Positions 20,550-30,130 of a stretch of 64,000 nt of DNA are shown here, piece after piece. Each line of letters opens with the position of its first letter. The stretch's first letter is position 1. The position numbers and the translations under genes are program-made. Where the stretch lies: the NCBI GenBank assembly GCA_950022495.1, contig CATLLJ010000001.1, positions 124,001-188,000 of the forward strand, read 5' to 3'. The DNA comes from an uncultured bacterium. GTDB taxonomy: Bacteria > Cyanobacteriota > Vampirovibrionia > Gastranaerophilales > Gastranaerophilaceae. The notes beneath the pieces are model-generated. The model was not told where the DNA came from, did not search any database, and saw only the letters and a list, made by a program, of their open reading frames with translations.

Positions 20550-21014
20550 CTATCTTCCCTTATAGAAAAGTAGAATGCCTACAAGTGCAATTACACCAAT
20601 TGTTATGAAAATGTCTGCAACATTAAATATCGGAAAATGAATAAAGTTTAATTGAATATAATCTCTAACAAATCCAAGTACAATTCTTTCATGACAGTTG
20701 CTCATAATACCTGCACTCAAAAGCCCGATAAAAGACACGGATACAAGATTGATATTTCTGATGTGATTATGAACATATAAAAATAATAATGTTGTTGCAA
20801 CAATAGATACAATTATCAAAAATTCTCGTGCATTTTGTAAAAGACTGAAAGCTGCTCCGGAATTTTTCAAATAATGAAGCTGGAACACAGCATTGGAGTA
20901 ATGATGTCCTGAAGTTAGATTATCAACAATCAGTTGAGATGAGAACAACGCTAAAAACAGCCAAAATACAAAACAACCAATTAAAAAAAGATATTTACCT
21001 ATTGATGTATTCAT
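20550..21014 (-). CDS. lspA: lipoprotein signal peptidase-like protein (LspA family, divergent active-site motifs)
   Basis: 'LKNSGAAFSLLQNAREFLIIVSI' and 'FPIFNVADIFITIGVI' are LspA-like; first catalytic motif reads SNCHER. Confidence 0.8.
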   Translation of the reverse strand: MNTSIGKYLFLIGCFVFWLFLALFSSQLIVDNLTSGHHYSNAVFQLHYLKNSGAAFSLLQNAREFLIIVSIVATTLLFLYVHNHIRNINLVSVSFIGLLSAGIMSNCHERIVLGFVRDYIQLNFIHFPIFNVADIFITIGVIALVGILLFYKGR

Positions 21015-21015
21015 T

Positions 21016-21909
21016 TTACTCCTCTAATTTTACAAAATTATTTTTTGGTATTACATTAATTCTTTTCATAACACAGGCAAGTCCTGCCATATATATTTTA
21101 AAACTGTCAGTACCGACACCTTGAGCTTTTGAAATCGCAAGAGATGCGACAGCATATTCATTAATATTATCAGTGTTAGCTTTTAATAATCTTTCAAGTG
21201 TTTGAGATTGTGGCAGAGCACGAAGTTCACTTTTAGGTGTTTTAACAGGATAAGTCACAGGATCTCTATCAATAGCACCAATTATAAAAGTATTATCATC
21301 AGTGTCAACTTTCACCAGAGAAGTATAAGTTTCACCTGCATTCACCTGATTTGGTGTTTGAATTTCAATATTCATAAATCTTGCATCACCATATAAAAGT
21401 GAAGATTCATCTGTTAAAGAGGTTTCACCGGTAATAAACCATCTGCCGTTTACCTGTTCAAGATGATAAATTCCGGTTGATTTTGAATGTATTTCACCTG
21501 CTACAGGCATATTATCTATAGTGTCGTAAATTGTACCGTTAGCAGTTTCTTCAACATTAACATTTGCATAATCACCGTTTATATTTAAAGAAATTATTTT
21601 TGTCGTATAAGTCAAATCTTTACAGGATTCCCACGTATCTTTTATACTTTTAAAATAAATTTCTTTATTAAATCCATCATTGTTTATGTATTTATCAGAA
21701 TATAAATTACCTAATTTATCAATATCATGCTGATTTGCATAAATATTGTGCGAATTGATAAGGCTTTTAATTTGTTTTATTGCCTCTTTATTTTCACGTT
21801 TTTGTTCCAGACGATATTTTCTGTCTGAAATCAATGAAGCATCCGCCTGCAAGCTGAATACAGGAAGAAATAATGCTGATAATATCAATAATGCTACTAT
21901 CTTTTTCAT
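21016..21909 (-). CDS. exported NTF2/SnoaL-like domain protein
   Basis: signal-like N-terminus; 'DIDKLGNLYSDKYINNDGFNKEIYFKSIKDTWESCKDLTYTTKIISLNINGDYANVNVEETANG' NTF2-like pattern. Confidence 0.5.
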   Translation of the reverse strand: MKKIVALLILSALFLPVFSLQADASLISDRKYRLEQKRENKEAIKQIKSLINSHNIYANQHDIDKLGNLYSDKYINNDGFNKEIYFKSIKDTWESCKDLTYTTKIISLNINGDYANVNVEETANGTIYDTIDNMPVAGEIHSKSTGIYHLEQVNGRWFITGETSLTDESSLLYGDARFMNIEIQTPNQVNAGETYTSLVKVDTDDNTFIIGAIDRDPVTYPVKTPKSELRALPQSQTLERLLKANTDNINEYAVASLAISKAQGVGTDSFKIYMAGLACVMKRINVIPKNNFVKLEE

Positions 21910-22053
21910 ACCTTACAGTATAGTGGAAAAAAGTAAAAAGTTTAATAGTATAAATAATGTAATTTCTATAAATTGTTAATATTTCTTAAAATAGTGTAAT
22001 TCTTACATTAAAAATGGGCTTATAAATAATATACCAGCCGAGGAGATTATTAT

Positions 22054-22233
22054 ATGGATATTGCTTTAAAACAAAGTTTTGCATCAGAAATAGACTCTAA
22101 AATAAATAATGTAATCAGTTTTTTTAAATTATCAAAAATGGAAAGATTTTTGTCAGATGCACTTGAAAATATGCCGAATAATTCCCCTGTGGATTATATT
22201 GGCGAACTGAACAGAAATGATATTATGCACTAA
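22054..22233 (+). CDS. small hypothetical protein (59 aa)
   Basis: read directly: MDIALKQSFASEIDSKINNVISFFKLSKMERFLSDALENMPNNSPVDYIGELNRNDIMH; GAGGAGATT upstream; absent from supplied ORF track. Confidence 0.55.
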   Translation: MDIALKQSFASEIDSKINNVISFFKLSKMERFLSDALENMPNNSPVDYIGELNRNDIMH

Positions 22234-22321
22234 TACAGTATAAATTATTTTCATAAACTTACAAAACCAGATTTTTCATGCTATCATAATACTGTTATAG
22301 GAAAAGGAAATAGAAAAAGAC

Positions 22322-23326
22322 ATGAGTTTAACAGTATATTTAGGGATAGATGTTGGTTCAGTTACAACAAAATTAGCACTTGTTGATGAAACAGGTAAAT
22401 ATGTAGACAGTATTATGTTAAAAACTGCCGGTAAACCTGTATTAGCGGTTCAAACCGGTCTGAGTAAATTATATGCAAAAAGATTAACCGAATATGATGT
22501 AAAAGGTGTTGGTACAACAGGTTCAGGCAGAGCCCTTGCAGGTTCTCTTGTTGGTGCAGATGTTGTAAAAAATGAAATTACTGCACACGCAGTTGCTGCA
22601 AGTACTAATATTCCCGGGGTTCAAACAATTTTAGAAATCGGCGGACAGGATAGTAAAATTATTATCCTTCGTGATGGTATTGTTACAGATTTCGCGATGA
22701 ATACAGTTTGTGCAGCCGGCACAGGTTCATTCCTTGACCATCAGGCTCAAAGATTAAATGTTCCAATTGAAGAATTTGGTCCTACAGCATTAAAATCTAC
22801 AAACCCTGCACGTATAGCAGGAAGATGCGGTGTATTTGCAGAAAGTGACCTTATCCACAAACAACAATTAGGTTATCCTGTTGAAGATTTATTATATGGT
22901 CTTTGTCAGGCTCTTGTAAGAAACTATTTAAGCAACCTTGCTTTGGGTAAAGAACTATTGCCGACAGTTTCATTCCAGGGCGGTGTTGCCACAAATACAG
23001 GTATGGTTAAAGCTTTTGAAGAAGCTTTAAATACAAAAATTATTGTTCCTGAAAATCACCAGACAATGGGTGCTATCGGGGCAGCATTACTTGCAATGGA
23101 AAATCATCAATATACAGAAGCCGAAACTAAGTTTAAAGGCTGGAACGTTGCAGATATGCACTTCACTTCAATAACCTGTGCCTGCACAGGCTGTTCTAAC
23201 AACTGTGAAGTTATCACAATTGTTGAAGGTGTTGATGAAGTTCAGCATGTTGAAAAAATTAAAGATGTAAAAGGTAATATCATAGCTCGCTGGGGTGGAA
23301 CCTGCGGACGCTGGGATATAAGCTAG
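22322..23326 (+). CDS. BadF/BadG/HgdC-type ATPase (2-hydroxyacyl-CoA dehydratase activator family)
   Basis: 'YLGIDVGSVTTKLALVDETG', 'VCAAGTGSFLDHQAQRL', 'AGRCGVFAESDLIHKQQ'. Confidence 0.9.
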   Translation: MSLTVYLGIDVGSVTTKLALVDETGKYVDSIMLKTAGKPVLAVQTGLSKLYAKRLTEYDVKGVGTTGSGRALAGSLVGADVVKNEITAHAVAASTNIPGVQTILEIGGQDSKIIILRDGIVTDFAMNTVCAAGTGSFLDHQAQRLNVPIEEFGPTALKSTNPARIAGRCGVFAESDLIHKQQLGYPVEDLLYGLCQALVRNYLSNLALGKELLPTVSFQGGVATNTGMVKAFEEALNTKIIVPENHQTMGAIGAALLAMENHQYTEAETKFKGWNVADMHFTSITCACTGCSNNCEVITIVEGVDEVQHVEKIKDVKGNIIARWGGTCGRWDIS

Positions 23327-23336
23327 GATAAAATTT

Positions 23337-24029
23337 ATGCAAAACTTCGGACCAAATCCCGGCGGCGGGAACTCGTTTTCATCAAGAACATCAATTCTTA
23401 CAGAGTTATCAAACGGAAACTCTGAGCTGGGTGAAGCTTTTGCTATGATTTTAGACGATATGATTTTGCAAAGCGGAATACCAAATCCAAAGGCAGAACC
23501 GTTTGATGTTGTTCCGGATTCGTGGAGAGCTCTTGCTGCTAAGCCTGACAAAACACCTCAGGATATTGAAAAACTAGATAAGACTTTCAAAGAAGAAATT
23601 CAAACCCTTGCTGAATCTTATTTACTTTTTATCGCAAGACAAACCAGAAACCTAACAGGTAAAATTGATTACGCCCAGTATGAAGCTTTTATGCTGAAAT
23701 ACAGGTTTGGCAAATACGATGTTATGAATAGACCCGATTATTTAGCCAAAATTAAAGTGCAGATCAGAAATGCATTTAATAAACTTTCTGCCCACGGTGA
23801 ACCTTCAGGCGATAATTTAATTGACAAAAAGGATATGGCAGCTTTTATTTATGCACTTTCAACAAGATCTAGAAGAGATGCTAACAATAACTTTGCAGGA
23901 TTTGAAATAAACGGGCTTATCAAACCGGAAGAATATGCTGTTAACGAAAATAATTTATTTGAAGCTGACGACAATATGGTATCATTTAAATTAAGATTAG
24001 CTTTTAAAGTTTTAAACAATATGTTATAG
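23337..24029 (+). CDS. hypothetical protein, possibly EF-hand-like
   Basis: 230-aa ORF; segments such as 'GEPSGDNLIDKKDMAAFIYAL' resemble degenerate EF-hand pairs. Confidence 0.5.
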   Translation: MQNFGPNPGGGNSFSSRTSILTELSNGNSELGEAFAMILDDMILQSGIPNPKAEPFDVVPDSWRALAAKPDKTPQDIEKLDKTFKEEIQTLAESYLLFIARQTRNLTGKIDYAQYEAFMLKYRFGKYDVMNRPDYLAKIKVQIRNAFNKLSAHGEPSGDNLIDKKDMAAFIYALSTRSRRDANNNFAGFEINGLIKPEEYAVNENNLFEADDNMVSFKLRLAFKVLNNML

Positions 24030-24038
24030 AGGGAAAAT

Positions 24039-24716
24039 ATGAAAAAGATTTTTGTTATTTTGTTTTCATTATTACTTATTAATTGCGGTCAACAATGTTT
24101 TTCCATTGAAAATATTGTAAGTTTAGATGAAGAAGGTCAAAATATTGAATCTTCACAGCCTGAACAGATTTCTCAGCCGTTAGAAGCGGCAATATCATTT
24201 GACTGGCTTGATGTCTCTCTAGCTCAAAGAGATGAATACATCTCAAAATACAAAAATTTATTATTTGAAAACAATTCTACAAAAATTTACTTCAACAAAG
24301 ATGAGTTTAAAACCAAATTTGCCAAATATAAAAAAGACAAAGAATTCAAACTTCATTACATGTTAACCAATGAAGGCGTAACAGAAGACGAAGATGCAAG
24401 ATATTGTGCATTTTTTTACAGAAAAAATACACTTATAATGTATGCAATTCAATACAAAAACAACCCTACAAATGCGTTTTATTATTCAGCCTTCGGAAAA
24501 CTATATTATACAGATGTTATGTCTGATGAATATCCAAACTTCCCATATACATCTATGCAGTATGACAGAAAAGGTAATTTAAAAAGTGCAATATATTTCA
24601 TCTCAAAAGATTTCCAATATATGTTTGGGCCCGATAAAGAGTTTCAGGGTGTATGGTACAAAGATAAAATGTATGATAAAAACGGCAAATCTGTCCTAAC
24701 TCGTTCCAGATGGTAA
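24039..24716 (+). CDS. hypothetical exported protein
   Basis: 225-aa ORF, hydrophobic N-terminus MKKIFVILFSLLLINCG, possible lipobox LINCG. Confidence 0.55.
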   Translation: MKKIFVILFSLLLINCGQQCFSIENIVSLDEEGQNIESSQPEQISQPLEAAISFDWLDVSLAQRDEYISKYKNLLFENNSTKIYFNKDEFKTKFAKYKKDKEFKLHYMLTNEGVTEDEDARYCAFFYRKNTLIMYAIQYKNNPTNAFYYSAFGKLYYTDVMSDEYPNFPYTSMQYDRKGNLKSAIYFISKDFQYMFGPDKEFQGVWYKDKMYDKNGKSVLTRSRW

Positions 24717-24718
24717 TC

Positions 24719-25408
24719 TTAATACTTAAAAGGACTTTGTTCGCGGGCAAAGATAACTTCAATCTCGTCTCCAATTTTACTTTTTAAAACAGGTAAAATT
24801 AGTATTTCTGATTCAAAATGTCCAATATCGAAAACGATTATTTGAGAGTCTAATGCTGTGTGGAATTTTAAATCCCCTGTTACCAGACAATCAGCACCGT
24901 ATTCTTGTGCTGTATTTATAAATTCAGCACCGCTGCCTGCACAAAAAGCAGCTTTTTTAATATGCTGAATATTTTTATTATTTACATAACGTAAATTTGG
25001 TGAAATCTTCTTAAGCTTTTGAATAAATATATCTAAAGATAATGGAGTATCAAAATCCACAAAACGCAAGAACGCTTGAGCTTCCTGTTCATTTTGTTTA
25101 AAATCCAGAGACTGTATTAAGGTATCAGTAGTCCCGCCGTTTGCTTTATCTAAATTTGTATGAGCACTATAAATATCAATATCAGACCATTCCAGCGGAA
25201 CATAAAAAAGCGGATGATGAGAAATTATCATATCACATTTTTCTGCACGAGCTTGCTCCACAACACTATCCGTCACAGTCAAACAAAGCATAACTTTTGA
25301 AACTTCAACATTTTCGGTTTCAACTTCAAAACCAACGCAGTCCCATGGTTCTGCGGTTTCGACCGATGCAAAATTTTCTATTTTTCTGATTATGTCATAT
25401 TTATTCAT
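24719..25408 (-). CDS. Nif3-like dinuclear metal centre protein
   Basis: 'EPWDCVGFEVE', 'MIISHHPLFY', 'AHTNLDKANGGTTDTL'. Confidence 0.88.
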   Translation of the reverse strand: MNKYDIIRKIENFASVETAEPWDCVGFEVETENVEVSKVMLCLTVTDSVVEQARAEKCDMIISHHPLFYVPLEWSDIDIYSAHTNLDKANGGTTDTLIQSLDFKQNEQEAQAFLRFVDFDTPLSLDIFIQKLKKISPNLRYVNNKNIQHIKKAAFCAGSGAEFINTAQEYGADCLVTGDLKFHTALDSQIIVFDIGHFESEILILPVLKSKIGDEIEVIFAREQSPFKY

Positions 25409-26576
25409 GAATATACTCTAAAATTTTTCTTGCAATAACTGCTTTGGAAGCCTTTTCAAGTCTTTGGGCTCCGCCATTTTTATCTAATATTACAACTTCG
25501 TTATCCTCAACACCAAAACCAATGTCTTTTCTTGAAATATCATTTGCTACAAGAAAATCACAGCCTTTCTTCACAATTTTAACAGCGGCATTTTCAAGTA
25601 AATTTTCAGATTCAGCACAAAAGCCAACAACAACTTGATTTGTCTTTTTCTTGCATAAGTCCTGTAAAATATCAGGATTTTTAACAAGTTCTAAAGTTAA
25701 ATTCTCATCATCTGTTTTTTTCATTTTTTGTTCAGAATAATTTTTTACCCTATAATCAGCAACCGCAGCAGCCATTATAACAATATCAGAAGTATCAAAC
25801 TCTTCATTCAATGCGTTTTGCATATCAAATGCAGATTTAACTTTTACAATTTTATATGGAGCTTCAAAATCTTTTGTGGTAATCAAAACAACCTCAGCCC
25901 CCATTGATTTTGCAGCATTTGCAAGAGCAAGCCCCATTTTCCCTGATGAATAATTTGAAATATATCTAACGGGATCAATATCTTCAATGGTTCCGCCGGA
26001 TGTAATCACAACTTTTGTGCCCTGCAGTTTTTGGGAATAATTTAGGTCTTCACAAACTGCATCATAAATTTTGTTTACATCACAAAGTCTGCCTTTTCCC
26101 ACATAACCGCAGGCTAAAAATCCCTTTTCAGGCTCTAAAATTTCAATGCCTCTTGATTTTAATTTGAATAAGTTTTCTTGAATAGCTCTATTATTCCACA
26201 TATTACAATTCATTGCAGGTGCTATAATCATTTTTTTAGTGAAAGCACAGGCAACAGAAGTCAGCAGATTATCAGCATACCCGTTTGCAATTTTTGAAAT
26301 TGTATTAGCTGTAGCTGGTGCTATAAGCATAATATCAGCTTCATCCGCAAGAGAAATATGTTCCGGTTTCCATTCTTTGACGTCAAATTCCTGAACATAA
26401 ACTTCGTTCTGGCTCAGATTTTGTAAAGTTAATTTGGTAACAAAATTCAACGCATTTGGCGTACAAATTACTTTTACCTCGGCTCCGTTTTTCTTAAATT
26501 TTCTGATAAGTTCACAAATTTTGTATGCTGCAATTCCGCCAGTAATACCTATTAAAATAGTTTTTCCGTTAAGCAT
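25401..26576 (-). CDS. coaBC: bifunctional phosphopantothenoylcysteine decarboxylase/phosphopantothenate-cysteine ligase
   Basis: 'ILIGITGGIAAYKICELIRKFKKNGAEVKVICT', 'APAMNCNMWNN', 'VVITSGGTIEDIDPVRYISNYSSGKMG'. Confidence 0.95.
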   Translation of the reverse strand: MLNGKTILIGITGGIAAYKICELIRKFKKNGAEVKVICTPNALNFVTKLTLQNLSQNEVYVQEFDVKEWKPEHISLADEADIMLIAPATANTISKIANGYADNLLTSVACAFTKKMIIAPAMNCNMWNNRAIQENLFKLKSRGIEILEPEKGFLACGYVGKGRLCDVNKIYDAVCEDLNYSQKLQGTKVVITSGGTIEDIDPVRYISNYSSGKMGLALANAAKSMGAEVVLITTKDFEAPYKIVKVKSAFDMQNALNEEFDTSDIVIMAAAVADYRVKNYSEQKMKKTDDENLTLELVKNPDILQDLCKKKTNQVVVGFCAESENLLENAAVKIVKKGCDFLVANDISRKDIGFGVEDNEVVILDKNGGAQRLEKASKAVIARKILEYIHE

Positions 26577-27144
26577 CCGCTCTTAGCTCCTTACGGGTAA
26601 TTTCTTCAACTTCTGAAATTGCACGTTCTAAATCATCATTAACAACTATATAATCGTACTGCTTAGCCCGTTCTAATTCAACTTTTGCTTCAGCTAGTCT
26701 GCGTTGAATTGTTTCTTCATCTTCAGTATTGCGGCCGCGAAGACGTTTTTCTAGTTCCTCAACACCCTCACCAGGAGGTGCAATAAAAATTAAAACAGCT
26801 TCAGGCATTTTATTTTTTACTTGAAGTGCACCTTGAGTTTCAATTTCAAGAATAATGTTTAAGCCTTCTTCAAATTTCTGTTTGATAAATTTTTTCTTTG
26901 TACCGTAGAAATTACCGGCAAACTGTGCATATTCAAGAAATTTATCAGCATCAACGGCTTTTTTAAATTCTTCGTGGGTCAAGAAAAAATAATTAACTCC
27001 GTCAATCTCTCCAACACGAGGTTTTCTTGTTGTACAAGAAACAGACAACATAAAATCTTTGGAGTTTCTATTCATAAACTCTTTTAACACTGTGCCTTTG
27101 CCGACACCCGAACATCCTGAAATTACAAACAATTTTTTATTCAT
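26569..27144 (-). CDS. gmk: guanylate kinase
   Basis: 'LFVISGCSGVGKGTVLKEF', 'SVSCTTRKPRVGEIDGVNYFF'. Confidence 0.93.
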   Translation of the reverse strand: MNKKLFVISGCSGVGKGTVLKEFMNRNSKDFMLSVSCTTRKPRVGEIDGVNYFFLTHEEFKKAVDADKFLEYAQFAGNFYGTKKKFIKQKFEEGLNIILEIETQGALQVKNKMPEAVLIFIAPPGEGVEELEKRLRGRNTEDEETIQRRLAEAKVELERAKQYDYIVVNDDLERAISEVEEITRKELRADA

Positions 27145-27200
27145 AGATAGATTATACTATGAAGATGTGAAAAATAAATATTTGATTTTCAAATAGTTTT

Positions 27201-27486
27201 TACATAAACAATATTATAGGAAGCTTCTGGGTATCTTTCTCTTTTATTGCGAGTAAAAGAGAAAGATACCCAAACCCAGAAAGAGAAAAACGCGACCAAA
27301 TGAAACGAGTCATCAGGGGCTTAGCCCCCGAACCCCCAAAGGCTAAAGGAAGGTTCGGAAACGTAGTTTCTGATAACTCGAGTCATTTAATCAAGCGTGT
27401 TTTCTTTTCTTTCCGCCCATTTCTTTTCTTTTGCGTCGCAATCAAAAGAAAAGAAATGGGCTACTGGAAATAATATTGTTTATGTA
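27201..27486. repeat. nested palindromic intergenic element
   Basis: outer 16-bp perfect inverted repeat 27201-27216/27471-27486; two perfect 18-bp hairpins 27229-27271 and 27415-27461; internal imperfect IR 27278-27316/27370-27410; all about one dyad near 27343. Confidence 0.85.
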
Positions 27487-27598
27487 GCTTTGCTCTATTT
27501 GATTAAATAACCCAATTTACAAATATCTTTACAAAGCCTTTAATTTAAAATATGTTCACGATATACTTAAACGGTTGACAAGAATGGAGATTGATTAG

Positions 27599-28972
27599 AT
27601 GTATAATGTAGCAATAATTGGTGCTGGACCTGCCGGAATATTTGCGGCTCTCGAAATTACAAAACTAAAGCCGGAGTGGAAAGTTGTTTTAATCGAAAAA
27701 GGACAAAAAATTGAAAAAAGAAAATGTCCTATCCGCGAAGGTTCTCCAAAGTGTGTAAATTGCAAAAGATGCGGTTTATTATGCGGCTGGGGTGGAGCTG
27801 GAGCGTTTTCTGACGGAAAACTAACCCTTACTCCTGATGTCGGCGGACACCTTGTTGACTACATGACAAGAAAACAAGCTGAAGACTTAATTAAATACGC
27901 TGATGATTTATATCTTGAATATGGTGCCACAGAAGAAGTCTTCGGTACTGATATGAAAGTTTTTGAAGAAATTGAACATCAAGCTGTTCTTGCTGAATTA
28001 AAACTTGTTCATTCTCCTGTTAGACATTTAGGTACAGAAAGAAGTTTAGATGTTCTTAAAAACATGCAGGATTATTTAGATGAAAGAATTACTATTCTAA
28101 ATAATGTTTCTGCTCAATCTTTAATTGTTGAATGCGAACAAGTTAAAGGTATTCAGCTTGATAACGGTGAAATTATTTCTGCAGAATACACAATCATTGC
28201 TCCGGGAAGAGAAGGAGCCGACTGGTTAACTCAAGAATTCGCAAAACATAAAATCGGTATGGTTAACAATGCTGTTGATGTTGGGGTTCGTGTTGAACTT
28301 CCGGCACCTGTGTTTGAACCGTTAACTTCTAAATTATATGAATCAAAATTGATTTATCACTCTCCAACTTTCGGGGATGAAGTTAGAACATTCTGTATGA
28401 ATCCTAACGGTGAAGTTGTTCAGGAAAATTATTCCGGAATTGCTACTGTTAACGGTCACAGTTATGCAAATTATAAAACTCCTAATACAAACTTCGCTTT
28501 ATTAGTTAGTGAAAAATTTACAGAACCGTTCAAAGAACCAATTCAATACGGTCAGCATATTGCAAGACTTGCTAATATGTTAGGCGGCGGAATACTTGTT
28601 CAAAGATTTGGAGACCTTTTAGAAGGCAGACGCTCTACCCCTGAAAGAATCAAATCAAGTATTATAACCCCAACTTTAACTTGTGCAACTCCGGGAGATT
28701 TGAGCCTCGTGATTCCTTACAGACAGATGACAAGCATCATTGAAATGCTTCAAGCTCTTGATAAAATTGCTCCGGGAACTGCTTCAAGATATACATTGTT
28801 ATATGGTATAGAAGTTAAATTCTATTCCGCAAGAGTAAAATTAACAAATGAACTTGAAACAGAAGGCGTTAAAAACTTGTTTACAATCGGTGATGGTGCC
28901 GGTGTTACAAGAGGTTTGCTTCAAGCTTCAGCATCAGGTGTACATGTTGCAAGAACAATTTGTACAAGATAA
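27599..28972 (+). CDS. FAD-dependent dehydrogenase/oxidoreductase, COG2509-like
   Basis: 'VAIIGAGPAGIFAALEI', 'CPIREGSPKCVNCKRCGLLCGWGGAGAFSDGKLTL'. Confidence 0.88.
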   Translation: MYNVAIIGAGPAGIFAALEITKLKPEWKVVLIEKGQKIEKRKCPIREGSPKCVNCKRCGLLCGWGGAGAFSDGKLTLTPDVGGHLVDYMTRKQAEDLIKYADDLYLEYGATEEVFGTDMKVFEEIEHQAVLAELKLVHSPVRHLGTERSLDVLKNMQDYLDERITILNNVSAQSLIVECEQVKGIQLDNGEIISAEYTIIAPGREGADWLTQEFAKHKIGMVNNAVDVGVRVELPAPVFEPLTSKLYESKLIYHSPTFGDEVRTFCMNPNGEVVQENYSGIATVNGHSYANYKTPNTNFALLVSEKFTEPFKEPIQYGQHIARLANMLGGGILVQRFGDLLEGRRSTPERIKSSIITPTLTCATPGDLSLVIPYRQMTSIIEMLQALDKIAPGTASRYTLLYGIEVKFYSARVKLTNELETEGVKNLFTIGDGAGVTRGLLQASASGVHVARTICTR

Positions 28973-28988
28973 TTATATTACAGATTTG

Positions 28989-29025
28989 AAAAAGTGGCGG
29001 TTTCTTAAAGAAACCGCCACTTTTT
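28989..29025. terminator. hairpin terminator
   Basis: AAAAAGTGGCGGTTTCTTAAAGAAACCGCCACTTTTT perfect palindrome between convergent genes. Confidence 0.9.
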
Positions 29026-29027
29026 GC

Positions 29028-30020
29028 TTATAAATTAGAGATTATTTTATCTGTAAATTCGGTTGTCGTCAGGTTCCCGCCTATGTCTTTAGTCTTAAAT
29101 CCTTGTGATAGGGTTTTAAATAATGCGTTTTCAATTTTTTGTGCATAATTATCTTCATTAATATATCGAAGCATTTCAATTGCTGATAATAAAAGAGCAG
29201 TCGGATTAGCCTTATTTTGACCTTTTATATCAGGTGCAGAGCCATGAACAGGTTCAAATACCGCACAATCAAGTCCAATATTTGCACCTTGAGCAACTCC
29301 AAGTCCTCCAATAAGTCCTGCGGTTAAATCAGATACAATATCGCCATATAGGTTTGGAAGAACAAGCACATCAAACTTTGTCGGGTCTTGAACCAATTGC
29401 ATGCATAGATTATCTACAAGAATTTCTCTTGTTTGTATTTGCGGATAATTTTGTGCAACTTTTCGGTACGAATCTAAAAATAATCCGTCAGATAATTTCA
29501 TAATATTTGCTTTTGTTACAACACAAACTTCTTTTCTGTTATTTTTCACTGCGTAATCAAATGCAAATTTACAAATTCTTTCAGAAGCTTTTCGAGTAAT
29601 AATTTTTATACTGTGTGCAGTATTTTCATCAATTTGTTCTTCTACTCCGGCATATAAATCTTCGGTATTTTCACGCACAACCACTAAGTTTACATCTTTA
29701 AAACGGGTATCTATTCCCGGTAAATTTTTACATGGTCGAAGATTTGCGTATAAATCAAGGTCTTTTCTTAATTGGACATTAACTGAGCGAAAACCTTTTC
29801 CAATAGGTGTTGTTACAGGCGCTTTCAGGGCAACTTTATTCTTTTTAATTGACTCTAATACCCTTTGAGGAAGAGGTGTTCCCTCTGATTCTATAACATC
29901 AGAACCTGCTGTTTGAATATCCCAATCAATTTCCAGACCGCTTTTTTCAATTATTTTAACAACACTTTGAGAAATTTCAGGACCAATCCCGTCACCGTTA
30001 ATTAGTGTAATCGTCTTCAT
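29028..30020 (-). CDS. isocitrate/isopropylmalate dehydrogenase family protein, likely NAD-type isocitrate dehydrogenase
   Basis: 'ITLINGDGIGPEI', 'DLYANLRPCKNLPG', 'VVVRENTEDLYAGVE', 'FEPVHGSAPDIKGQNKANPTA'; start at MKTITLING. Confidence 0.9.
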   Translation of the reverse strand: MKTITLINGDGIGPEISQSVVKIIEKSGLEIDWDIQTAGSDVIESEGTPLPQRVLESIKKNKVALKAPVTTPIGKGFRSVNVQLRKDLDLYANLRPCKNLPGIDTRFKDVNLVVVRENTEDLYAGVEEQIDENTAHSIKIITRKASERICKFAFDYAVKNNRKEVCVVTKANIMKLSDGLFLDSYRKVAQNYPQIQTREILVDNLCMQLVQDPTKFDVLVLPNLYGDIVSDLTAGLIGGLGVAQGANIGLDCAVFEPVHGSAPDIKGQNKANPTALLLSAIEMLRYINEDNYAQKIENALFKTLSQGFKTKDIGGNLTTTEFTDKIISNL

Positions 30021-30130
30021 AATAAAAACCTCCATTTAATAGTTTAATTATACTATAAAGTGGAGGGAAAAAATTGTAGGGGAAAAATTAAATTAGATTA
30101 TTTAAAGTAGTTTTGGTTAGTTTTCATTCT

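Noticed and set aside
29028-30020. Considered as isopropylmalate dehydrogenase (leuB)
   Set aside because: 'LYANLRPCKNLPG' and 'VVVRENTEDLYAGVE' favour NAD-type isocitrate dehydrogenase and no leuA/C/D genes are adjacent; kept at family level.
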